Shown: positions 1 through 4,896, counted from the stretch's first letter. The stretch: 5,361 nt of DNA from Candidatus Methanomarinus sp. HR1 (GCA_002926195.1 MZXQ01000309.1:4888-10248); one strand, 5' to 3'. Made by a program: numbers and translations. Notes: generated from the letters alone by a model not told the origin.

Positions 1-579
1 TTTATACAGTGCTTTATATTGTACCACTACATCACGAAGAGCTTTAGCATCAAGTTCAGTGTCATTGGTAATATTCAATTGTTCCTTCTTTGCATCCAGT
101 ATCTTCTCAAACTTATTATGCTCTATTCCAAGTACTACATCCCCGAACATATTGATAAAACGCCTGTAACAATCAAATGCAAACCTTTCATCTACTGCTT
201 TTGCCAGGCCTTCTACTGTTTTATCATTCAGTCCTAAATTTAATACAGTATCCATCATACCAGGCATGGATATGCGAGCCCCTGACCGAACAGAAAGTAA
301 TAATGGTTGTGTTTCATTACCAAATAAAAGGGCGGTCTCTTGTTCCAGTTTAGCAAGCTGCTTAGCTTTCTGTTCTTCCACTCCATCTGGATACTTACGT
401 TGATTGTTGTAATATTCTATACACACTTCTGTTGTTATGGTAAATCCCGGTGGTACTGGTATACCCAAATTCGCCATTTCAGCTAAATGTGACCCTTTCC
501 CACCGAGAAGGTTTCTCATTGTAGCATTACCTTCGGTGCTTTTACCACCGAAAAAATATACATATTTCTTTTCTGACAA
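1..579 (-). CDS. ppdK: Pyruvate, phosphate dikinase, N-terminal part (runs off left edge)
   Basis: Reading the minus strand from a TTG at 579 gives 193 codons open to the window edge. The product begins LSEKKYVYFFGGKSTEGNA and shows family hallmarks of the PPDK ATP-grasp domain: LLGGKGSHLAEM (Lys28 in GGKG), the P-rich GIPVPPGFTITTE segment (residues 39-51), SVRSGARISMPGMMDT (96-111, with Arg98), NLGLND and RRFINMFGDVVL. PPDK interconverts pyruvate, ATP and phosphate with PEP, AMP and pyrophosphate in the cytosol. In archaea it can feed gluconeogenesis from acetyl-CoA-derived pyruvate. The family is usually about 880 residues, so the swivelling phosphohistidine domain and the PEP-binding barrel lie outside the window. 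The TTG start is chosen because GGAGG sits 7 bases upstream and an in-frame stop lies further up. It is transcribed in the same direction as the S-layer-like gene but is separated from it by 99 bp with its own promoter-like sequence. Confidence 0.95.
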   Translation of the reverse strand, partial: MSEKKYVYFFGGKSTEGNATMRNLLGGKGSHLAEMANLGIPVPPGFTITTEVCIEYYNNQRKYPDGVEEQKAKQLAKLEQETALLFGNETQPLLLSVRSGARISMPGMMDTVLNLGLNDKTVEGLAKAVDERFAFDCYRRFINMFGDVVLGIEHNKFEKILDAKKEQLNITNDTELDAKALRDVVVQYKALYK

Positions 580-586
580 ATCCAAT

Positions 587-591
587 CCTCC
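587..591 (-). promoter_or_regulatory. Ribosome binding site for ppdK (GGAGG)
   Basis: On the minus strand GGAGG lies 7 bases before the TTG at 579. It decides the start. Another in-frame TTG two codons upstream would leave only one base between GGAGG and the codon, and no in-frame ATG fits the family's N-terminus. Confidence 0.8.
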
Positions 592-622
592 ATTAGCTAA
601 TAAATGTTGAAATGAATATAAC

Positions 623-648
623 TAATATTTTATTAAGTTGGGCTTAAT
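623..648 (-). promoter_or_regulatory. Candidate ppdK promoter with adjacent ATTAAG/CTTAAT dyad
   Basis: On the minus strand an AAAATATTA box (623-631) lies at a distance that would put transcription start near 602, about 23 bases before the ppdK start. Directly upstream is a 6-bp inverted repeat, ATTAAG-CCCAA-CTTAAT (632-648). The dyad could be an operator for ppdK. It could equally be a weak hairpin at the 3' end of the S-layer-like gene, which stops 30 bases upstream. The base composition makes TATA calls unspecific, so this is a candidate only. Confidence 0.3.
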
Positions 649-678
649 GAATAATAATATTATGTGTGAGTTCAAACT

Positions 679-1719
679 CTATTTCCTGCGGCGTTTACTT
701 ATCAGGTCTGCCCAGATGATCACAATCATAACAGTAACCAAAAACACACCTATTCCAAATATAGAATTACCATTATCTGATGTACTATCCTCGATATCAA
801 CTGTTTGATTATTGTCTGGAATTTGCGTATTACTTTCTTCTATCTTATCACTATCATTATTCGGAGATACATCATTATTGTCAGATCTATTACTGTCATT
901 ATCAGAGGCTACATCATTACTATCAGATACTCCATTATCATCAACTTCCGTATCCGTTTCCACCGGATCGACATCAGACGGTGTTTCGAACTGATACACA
1001 TGGTTTATCTCAACAACATTACGTGATGTACCTTTGAAAATAGTTTTTAGATCGAAAGTTATAATGAGGTATTCTCTTTCATCTACTGTTACTGAATAAT
1101 CGAATGTATCATTAATTTCCATTTCTTGTTCTTTAACCATTACCCCCTGTCTGTATAGTTCAATGAAGGCATAATCAGAATCCATTTGATTCAATATAAG
1201 TTTATAATCTTCTTTAAGTGAAAAAAACGTATTTTTTTCAAGTGTATAGTCCTCGTTAAATATAATAAATTCTGATGTAGATCGTGATGGATCGACATAT
1301 TGTGTTATATTAAGCCTGGCTGCCCAGTCGTCAAAATATATTTTATTAAGTATGATATCGAATATGACGTATATTTCATCTTCATCTTCATCTCCATCTT
1401 CCTTATATTCTATAGTATATTGAAAGATATTTTCCTTATCAATAACGATATTTTCCTTTACAATTTTACCGTCTGCCAGGATTTCCATAGAAATCTTATT
1501 GCCAGTAGGTGATGGTTGGGTTATGTTTATACTGTAACCCTGAAAAAATTTATACTGTTCACCTATAGTAAAAACCGTTTCCTCTGTATGTATCTTTGTT
1601 TTATTTTCGACTGCTACGGCAGGATGAAACAGACCTAATAGCAATAATAAAAAAACTAATAAAAGCAAGATCATTCTGCGTAATAATTTATCCCCTTTGT
1701 TAATGAAACAGACCCCCAT
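679..1719 (-). CDS. S-layer-type cell-surface protein with two duplicated domains and C-terminal membrane anchor
   Basis: This is a 346-residue secreted, membrane-anchored protein. A positively charged N-terminus and a Leu-rich core (residues 16-30) followed by HPAVA form a likely signal peptide, with cleavage near 37. Two related beta-rich domains follow (about 50-145 and 151-248). They share the pattern Y-x-L/I...Q...EL/I...G..VKE...I...F.Y...I.FD...N...I...Y...P, which resembles the S-layer duplication domain of Methanosarcina surface proteins. Next come an Asp/Asn/Ser linker (249-318), a transmembrane helix (about 319-340) and the stop-transfer end SKRRRK. Eight N-glycosylation sequons are visible (Asn39, 65, 137, 203, 274, 277, 288, 304), which fits an outside location. 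It is about half the size of the main Methanosarcina S-layer protein, so an accessory envelope protein is inferred. The ATG at 1719 overlaps the ribL stop. Met16 is an alternative start, and neither has a good Shine-Dalgarno. The S-layer assignment rests on remembered motif resemblance. Confidence 0.75.
   Translation of the reverse strand: MGVCFINKGDKLLRRMILLLLVFLLLLLGLFHPAVAVENKTKIHTEETVFTIGEQYKFFQGYSINITQPSPTGNKISMEILADGKIVKENIVIDKENIFQYTIEYKEDGDEDEDEIYVIFDIILNKIYFDDWAARLNITQYVDPSRSTSEFIIFNEDYTLEKNTFFSLKEDYKLILNQMDSDYAFIELYRQGVMVKEQEMEINDTFDYSVTVDEREYLIITFDLKTIFKGTSRNVVEINHVYQFETPSDVDPVETDTEVDDNGVSDSNDVASDNDSNRSDNNDVSPNNDSDKIEESNTQIPDNNQTVDIEDSTSDNGNSIFGIGVFLVTVMIVIIWADLISKRRRK
844..927 (-). 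repeat. 42-bp tandem duplication in the surface-protein linker
   Basis: Two adjacent in-frame 42-bp units (844-885 and 886-927) encode SDSNDVASDNDSNR and SDNNDVSPNNDSDK, with 8 of 14 residues identical. The best-conserved 19-bp cores (868-886 and 910-928) match at 17 of 19 bases. The repeat lies in the unstructured Asp/Asn/Ser linker before the membrane anchor. It suggests that stalk length evolves by unit duplication. Confidence 0.6.
1377..1400 (-). repeat. Four-copy hexanucleotide repeat (CATCTT-type) inside the surface-protein gene
   Basis: On the plus strand the hexamer reads CATCTT, CATCTT, CATCTC, CATCTT. On the coding strand it produces the acidic run DGDEDEDE (residues 108-115) inside the first S-layer-like domain, at a point where the second domain has no insertion. 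It is a short slippage-prone tract, and gain or loss of units would stay in frame. Confidence 0.6.
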
Positions 1720-2129
1720 TATAATCTTATTAATTTAATAATAGCTCCGGTACTACATGTACTGCATGGTTCATGTGCATTGATGCGGACAACTTTTGAC
1801 TGTATCCCCCTTAATCGTATCTTTTCTTCAAGTTCTTTTACATCAAAAAACTGATCATATCCAAGCACTATTATATCTGGCTTAATATCTTCCAGCGGCC
1901 TGAATATATCATGTTCATCTCCCAACACTGCATGATCAACCACCTTCAATGCCCGGATCATTTTCAACCGCTGTGTTTCAGAAAGCAGCGGTTTTGGTTT
2001 ATGTTTTATCATTACATTGCATGCTACAATAACCCACAGTTCGCTACCATATTTTTTTGCCTCTTCCAGAAACAACAGATGTCCCGGATGCAAAATATCA
2101 AATGTGCCTGTTGCCAGTACCCGTACCAA
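1719..2129 (-). CDS. ribL: Archaeal FAD synthetase (FMN adenylyltransferase)
   Basis: This 136-residue cytosolic nucleotidyltransferase makes FAD from FMN and an adenine nucleotide. It begins VRVLATGTFDILHPGHLLFLEEA, with the HxGH nucleotide-binding motif at residues 14-17. KPDIIVLGYDQFFD (83-96) is the second conserved block of the archaeal family, and the end PCSTCSTGAIIK carries Cys122 and Cys125. RibL enzymes are known to have two conserved C-terminal cysteines and to work best when reduced. Length is normal for RibL. Where I recall other members reading 'ARD' after strand 2, this one has ACN (36-38). The start is TTG at 2129, immediately preceded by an in-frame TAA and set 6 bases after GGTGAT, so no other start is possible upstream. 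Its TAA stop overlaps the ATG of the following surface-protein gene (TAATG), implying one mRNA. Glycerol-3-phosphate cytidylyltransferase-like relatives are the main alternative, but the CxxC end favours RibL. Confidence 0.9.
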   Translation of the reverse strand: MVRVLATGTFDILHPGHLLFLEEAKKYGSELWVIVACNVMIKHKPKPLLSETQRLKMIRALKVVDHAVLGDEHDIFRPLEDIKPDIIVLGYDQFFDVKELEEKIRLRGIQSKVVRINAHEPCSTCSTGAIIKLIRL

Positions 2130-2135
2130 TTAATC

Positions 2136-2141
2136 ATCACC
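2136..2141 (-). promoter_or_regulatory. Ribosome binding site for ribL (GGTGAT)
   Basis: On the minus strand GGTGAT, a close match to the archaeal anti-Shine-Dalgarno complement, lies 6 bases before the TTG at 2129. The codon immediately before that TTG is an in-frame TAA, so this RBS fixes the start. Confidence 0.8.
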
Positions 2142-2171
2142 TGAAGATAAATAATATTAATTATATCAGTT

Positions 2172-2185
2172 ATATTAATATATAT
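2172..2185 (-). promoter_or_regulatory. Candidate ribL operon TATA region
   Basis: On the minus strand a run of alternating A/T (ATATATATTAATAT) lies 43-56 bases upstream of the ribL start, at a distance that would give a leader of roughly 20 bases carrying GGTGAT. The whole segment 2150-2190 is nearly pure A/T, so the exact box cannot be fixed. Confidence 0.35.
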
Positions 2186-2225
2186 CGTATAGATATTTTT
2201 ATTTTTGGTTCATATCAGATCAAAT

Positions 2226-2240
2226 CACAAAACATATAAG
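2226..2240 (+). promoter_or_regulatory. Candidate mtd promoter (BRE plus TATA box)
   Basis: CACAAAA (2226-2232) followed by CATATAAG (2233-2240) looks like an archaeal BRE-TATA pair. Transcription would start near 2260, leaving a short leader that just includes the GTGAT ribosome binding site of mtd. It is divergent from the ribL promoter, with the two core elements about 40 bp apart. Confidence 0.5.
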
Positions 2241-2262
2241 TAAATCATTCAATCTTTACAAC

Positions 2263-2267
2263 GTGAT
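2263..2267 (+). promoter_or_regulatory. Ribosome binding site for mtd (GTGAT)
   Basis: GTGAT lies 5 bases upstream of the ATG at 2273, and the resulting N-terminus VKIGFIKLGNLGMS matches the family start exactly. Confidence 0.7.
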
Positions 2268-2272
2268 CCAAT

Positions 2273-3103
2273 ATGGTAAAAATAGGATTTATAAAACTGG
2301 GTAACTTGGGGATGTCCCAGGTGGTGGATCTCATTCTGGATGAGATCGCAGCTCGAGAGGGAATAGATATCAGAGTTTTCGGTACTGGAGCCAAGATGGG
2401 CAAAGATGAGGCCGCTGACACAGAGAAATTCAAAATGTATAATGCGGATTTCTATGTTATAATCAGCCCTAATGCATCCGCACCCGGTCCAACTGCAGCA
2501 CGGGAAATATGGAAAGACAGGCCAATGATAGTGATATCAGACGGACCTACTAAGAAAGACGACCGCAAGGCACTGGAAGATGCAGGATTCGGAACCCTCG
2601 TTTTGAAGGTTGATCCGCTTATTGGTGCCAAGAGGGAGTTCCTTGATTCTGTCGAGATGGCAAGCTTTAACAGCGATGCTATGAAAGTATTATCCACCTG
2701 TGGTGTTGTCAGGTTAATTCAGGTTGAGTTCGATAAGGTAATTGACCAGGTCAATGCAGGTAAATCAGGTAAAGACCTTGAGTTACCGCATATACTGATA
2801 AGTGCACAGAAAGCAGTAGAGAGTGCTGGATTTAATAATCCGTATGCTAAAGCTAAAGCACTGGCTGCTCTACATATGGCAGATAAGGTAGCAGAGATTA
2901 ACTTCCCTGCATGCTTTATGATGAAAGATATCAAAGATGTAACCTTAACAACAGCAACCGGCCATGAAATGATGAGGGCTGCAGCCCAACTGGCAATAGA
3001 TGCCAAAGAGATTGAAAAGGCCAACGATACAGTCTATAGACAGCCACATGCAAAGAAGGGTAATCTTATCGAGAAAACCAAACTCTACGATAAACCACAG
3101 TAA
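2273..3103 (+). CDS. mtd: F420-dependent methylene-tetrahydromethanopterin dehydrogenase
   Basis: This is a complete 276-residue enzyme of the family's usual length. Mtd reversibly transfers a hydride between F420H2 and methenyl-tetrahydromethanopterin (or its sarcinapterin form), giving methylene-H4MPT. It is a cytosolic step of CO2-reducing methanogenesis, of methyl-group oxidation and of reverse methanogenesis. Conserved blocks run from end to end: GFIKLGNLGMSQVVDLILDE at the N-terminus, VFGTGAKM (35-42), ISPNASAPGPTAAREIWKD (64-82), VISDGPTKK (87-95), VDPLIGAKREFLDSVEMASF (113-132), the GKSGKDLELPHIL region, NPYAKAKALAALHMADKVA, and the C-terminal NDTVYRQPHAKKGNL. Nothing is missing. The ATG is preceded by GTGAT, and the gene is followed by a strong terminator, so it appears to be transcribed alone. 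It is divergent from ribL and upstream of a Tfx-family regulator. Presence of Mtd indicates an F420- and H4MPT-using archaeon and does not tell methanogen from methanotroph. Confidence 0.98.
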   Translation: MVKIGFIKLGNLGMSQVVDLILDEIAAREGIDIRVFGTGAKMGKDEAADTEKFKMYNADFYVIISPNASAPGPTAAREIWKDRPMIVISDGPTKKDDRKALEDAGFGTLVLKVDPLIGAKREFLDSVEMASFNSDAMKVLSTCGVVRLIQVEFDKVIDQVNAGKSGKDLELPHILISAQKAVESAGFNNPYAKAKALAALHMADKVAEINFPACFMMKDIKDVTLTTATGHEMMRAAAQLAIDAKEIEKANDTVYRQPHAKKGNLIEKTKLYDKPQ

Positions 3104-3109
3104 ATTGAC

Positions 3110-3144
3110 TAAGGGCATTTTTGCCCTTAATTTTTCTTTTTTTT
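3110..3144 (+). terminator. Hairpin plus T-tract terminator after mtd
   Basis: A perfect 8-bp stem, TAAGGGCA (3110-3117) with TGCCCTTA (3122-3129), closes a TTTT loop. It is followed by AATTTTTCTTTTTTTT, two T-runs ending at 3144. It begins 6 bases after the mtd stop. Archaeal termination depends mainly on the T-rich tract, and the hairpin may protect the mtd mRNA 3' end. It separates mtd from the Tfx gene. Confidence 0.85.
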
Positions 3145-3147
3145 GCC

Positions 3148-3183
3148 ATGTAATATATACTATTAAATACGAATGTAATATAT
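3148..3183 (+). promoter_or_regulatory. Tfx-gene promoter with 11-bp direct repeat (possible operator)
   Basis: ATGTAATATAT occurs exactly at 3148-3158 and again at 3173-3183, 25 bp apart start to start. The first copy includes the only well-placed TATA-like box (TAATATATAC, 3151-3160). The second covers the predicted transcription start, about 25 bases downstream, and abuts the ATG at 3185. No Shine-Dalgarno precedes that ATG, so the mRNA is probably leaderless. Protein bound to the two copies would block TBP and polymerase, which would fit autoregulation, though that is inference. Confidence 0.5.
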
Positions 3184-3184
3184 C

Positions 3185-3595
3185 ATGCCATTTGTAGAGT
3201 CTTTTTTAACTAAACGGCAAAAATGGGTTCTGGAACTCCGCCTTAAGGGTTATACCCAGGAAAAGATTGCAGATATACTAAAAACCAGCCGTGCTAATGT
3301 GAGCATCCTGGAGAAAAGGGCGTACCAGAATATCAAAAAAGCACAGAATACTCTAAAAGAATGGGATCAACTTCAAGCTATTGTATCCATACAAATAGAC
3401 GAAAATACTGATATTATGGACATACCAGGTATTATATTTAATGAAGCTGATAAAGCAGGGATCAAGGTCACTGAGAACAGCCTGGATGTGGTAACCACGA
3501 TACATAATAGCATCCCGGACGTTATACAACATAGAAGAATTGAGCGAAAAATTACTGCTTTTATCAGTAGGGAGGGAGAGGTTTCATTTGACTGA
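3185..3595 (+). CDS. Tfx-family DNA-binding transcriptional regulator
   Basis: This 136-residue protein matches the archaeal Tfx family in length and layout. It has the N-terminal FLTKRQKWVLELRLKGYTQ block, a helix-turn-helix (about residues 23-46, QEKIADILKTSRANVSILEKRA, whose TSRANVSILEKRA stretch is the family signature), then NIKKAQNTLKEW. The C-terminal domain follows, containing DIMDIPGIIFNEADKAGIKV (76-95). The founding member, from Methanothermobacter, binds near the molybdenum formylmethanofuran dehydrogenase (fmd) promoter, and its effector is not established. Here no fmd gene is visible, but mtd lies just upstream. The ATG at 3185 gives the family N-terminus and has no RBS, consistent with a leaderless message from the TATA box at 3151-3160. 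The last 8 bases overlap the start of the downstream flavoprotein gene, so the two are probably co-transcribed and the reductase may be a regulatory target through its own operon. Confidence 0.88.
   Translation: MPFVESFLTKRQKWVLELRLKGYTQEKIADILKTSRANVSILEKRAYQNIKKAQNTLKEWDQLQAIVSIQIDENTDIMDIPGIIFNEADKAGIKVTENSLDVVTTIHNSIPDVIQHRRIERKITAFISREGEVSFD
3571..3581 (+). promoter_or_regulatory. Ribosome binding site for the reductase gene (GGAGGGAGAGG)
   Basis: A purine-rich GGAGGGAGAGG inside the end of the Tfx gene stops 6 bases before the TTG at 3588. It favours that TTG over the in-frame TTG at 3540, which has no such sequence and would add 16 residues absent from the usual Rossmann N-terminus. 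Confidence 0.7.
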
Positions 3596-4799
3596 TCTGT
3601 CCTACGATGTTGTTGTTGTAGGTGCAGGTCCCGCCGGGTCAATGGCTGCAAGGTATGCTGCCAGATCAGGTGCTAAAACTTTGATCATTGAAGAGCATAT
3701 GTGCGCTGGAAGTCCGTTGCAGTGTACTGGTTTGGTAAGCAGCAAAACCATTGATGAATGTGAGATCAAACCAGGGCCCTGGATATACCAGTCGATCAAG
3801 GGTGCTCATATATTCCCTCCTGATAGTTCCTGTATCTCTATTGGCGGTGAGAAGACAAGGGCCTATGTTATTGATAGGAAAATATTCGACCGCACTTTAC
3901 TGGAACACTCTGTTGAAGAGGGTGCGGATATCATGATGAAGACAAAGGCCCTGGGTTTAAAGGATCACCATGGTAAAAAAATGCTGCACCTTATGCATAA
4001 TGGTCGTAAGTGTAATGTCACTGCAAAAGTGGTAATCGGTGCTGATGGTGTACAGAGTAATATTGCCAGATGGTGCGGATTGGGTCAGGTGCAAAAAGTA
4101 TTATCCGGTGTGCAGATCGAGACTGGATATGATGTCAGGGATACCAATATGGTAGAGGTTTTTATTGGCAATAATGTGCCAGGATTCTTTGCATGGTCAG
4201 TGCCTGTGAACAAAGATACAGCACGAATTGGGCTATGCGTCGATCCTTCGAAGACTCAGTTGAGTGCTTATGAGCATTTATGCAGGTTCATGCAAACTAA
4301 TCCGACAATAAGAGAGCGGGCACGTCCCGGTTGTCTGGATGTGGTAATAGGATGTATTCCATTAGGTCCTCAACCGTGTACAGCGGCTGATGGAGTTGTT
4401 ATTACAGGAGATGCAGCCGGACAGGTCAAACCAACCTCAGGCGGTGGTGTATATATAGGTGCGATCTGTGCAAAATACGCAGGTGAGGTAGCCGCAAACG
4501 CTGCACTTTTTGGTAATACGTCTGCACAGGCACTAATGGAATATGACCGGCGGTGGCGTGAAGCAGTAGGCCGCGAATTGAGCATAGGAATGCGGATGCA
4601 TAATGTGTTAGGTAGGTTGAATGATGATGACCTTAATGAATTGATGGGGTTTTTTAATGAACCCGGGATAATAAAAATTATCAATCAGTATGGTGATATC
4701 GATCATCCATCTATATTATTAGGAAAACTGATCACAAAAGCAAAGGGAAAAAGAGTATTCAAAGTTATTAAGGTATTATTGAGGATGATGATTGGATAA
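3588..4799 (+). CDS. Geranylgeranyl-reductase-family FAD-dependent oxidoreductase
   Basis: A 403-residue flavoprotein begins LTDLSYDVVVVGAGPAGSMA, with the GxGPAG dinucleotide-binding loop at residues 12-17 and an acidic residue ending strand 2 (TLIIEE). QCTGLVSS (45-52) is the cysteine-containing active-site-side block, VIGADG (139-144) the second FAD motif, PGFFAW (198-203) the substrate-side motif, and GDAAGQVKPTSGGGV (264-278) the FAD-phosphate motif. Family members reduce isoprenoid double bonds in archaeal lipids or in quinone or methanophenazine side chains at the membrane face. Methanosarcinales carry several paralogues, and the substrate here cannot be assigned. Archaeol-forming digeranylgeranylglycerophospholipid reductase is one option. 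The basic C-terminus (KAKGKRVFKVIKVLLRMMIG) could associate with the membrane. The gene overlaps the Tfx gene by 8 bp (TTGACTGA), implying coupled translation. TTG at 3588 is chosen for its RBS, and 3540 is the rejected longer start. Confidence 0.88.
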   Translation: MTDLSYDVVVVGAGPAGSMAARYAARSGAKTLIIEEHMCAGSPLQCTGLVSSKTIDECEIKPGPWIYQSIKGAHIFPPDSSCISIGGEKTRAYVIDRKIFDRTLLEHSVEEGADIMMKTKALGLKDHHGKKMLHLMHNGRKCNVTAKVVIGADGVQSNIARWCGLGQVQKVLSGVQIETGYDVRDTNMVEVFIGNNVPGFFAWSVPVNKDTARIGLCVDPSKTQLSAYEHLCRFMQTNPTIRERARPGCLDVVIGCIPLGPQPCTAADGVVITGDAAGQVKPTSGGGVYIGAICAKYAGEVAANAALFGNTSAQALMEYDRRWREAVGRELSIGMRMHNVLGRLNDDDLNELMGFFNEPGIIKIINQYGDIDHPSILLGKLITKAKGKRVFKVIKVLLRMMIG

Positions 4800-4813
4800 A
4801 TACCTGGATATTA

Positions 4814-4854
4814 ATAGTTACTTAAATTAAATATTATTTATTTGAATTAACTAT
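4814..4854. repeat. 41-bp imperfect palindrome upstream of the winged-helix gene
   Basis: Arms at 4814-4833 (beginning ATAGTTA) and 4835-4854 (ending TAACTAT) match at 17 of 20 positions around a single central T. The palindrome ends exactly where the TATA-like sequence of the next gene begins. It could be an operator for the dimeric winged-helix protein encoded downstream. It could also form an AU-rich hairpin 14 bases after the reductase stop and act in 3' end formation. High A+T raises the chance expectation, but the 7-bp outer arms include a G/C pair and are perfect. Confidence 0.5.
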
Positions 4855-4869
4855 TTATAATATAAAATA
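4854..4869 (+). promoter_or_regulatory. Candidate promoter of the winged-helix regulator gene
   Basis: TTTATAATATAAAATA contains a TATA-like box 37-52 bases before the ATG at 4906, giving a predicted leader of about 20 bases that includes the GTGAT ribosome binding site. It directly abuts the 41-bp palindrome. Confidence 0.45.
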
Positions 4870-4896
4870 AATATAACAAGAATACAATAAAATGAT

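Noticed and set aside
19..237. 72-codon plus-strand frame at the left edge
   Set aside because: It lies antisense to clearly conserved ppdK sequence.
668..679. GAGTT-CA-AACTC palindrome at the end of the surface-protein gene
   Set aside because: The arms are only 5 bp with a 2-base loop, too tight for a hairpin, overlap the stop codon, and have no T-tract on the transcript side.
780..1037. Overlapping plus-strand frames rich in Tyr/His/Ser opposite the surface-protein linker
   Set aside because: Their odd composition is the mirror of the Asp/Asn/Ser codon repeats on the coding strand, and there is no start signal.
2154..2181. ATATTAAT...ATTAATAT inverted repeat in the ribL-mtd intergenic region
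   Set aside because: The surrounding 40 bp is almost pure alternating A/T and the same octamer also recurs directly, so the dyad is expected from composition.
2719..3024. Minus-strand open frame of about 100 codons inside mtd
   Set aside because: It is the antisense shadow of the highly conserved mtd gene. The Ala/Ser/Ile-rich product has no recognisable domain or RBS.
3540..3587. Sixteen-residue N-terminal extension of the reductase from a TTG at 3540
   Set aside because: There is no RBS at 3540, the extension lies wholly inside the Tfx gene, and the GxGPAG fold starts normally just after the TTG at 3588, which has a strong RBS.
4370..4684. Minus-strand open frame of about 104 codons inside the reductase gene
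   Set aside because: It is antisense to the conserved FAD motif region, with no family resemblance, so it is a shadow.
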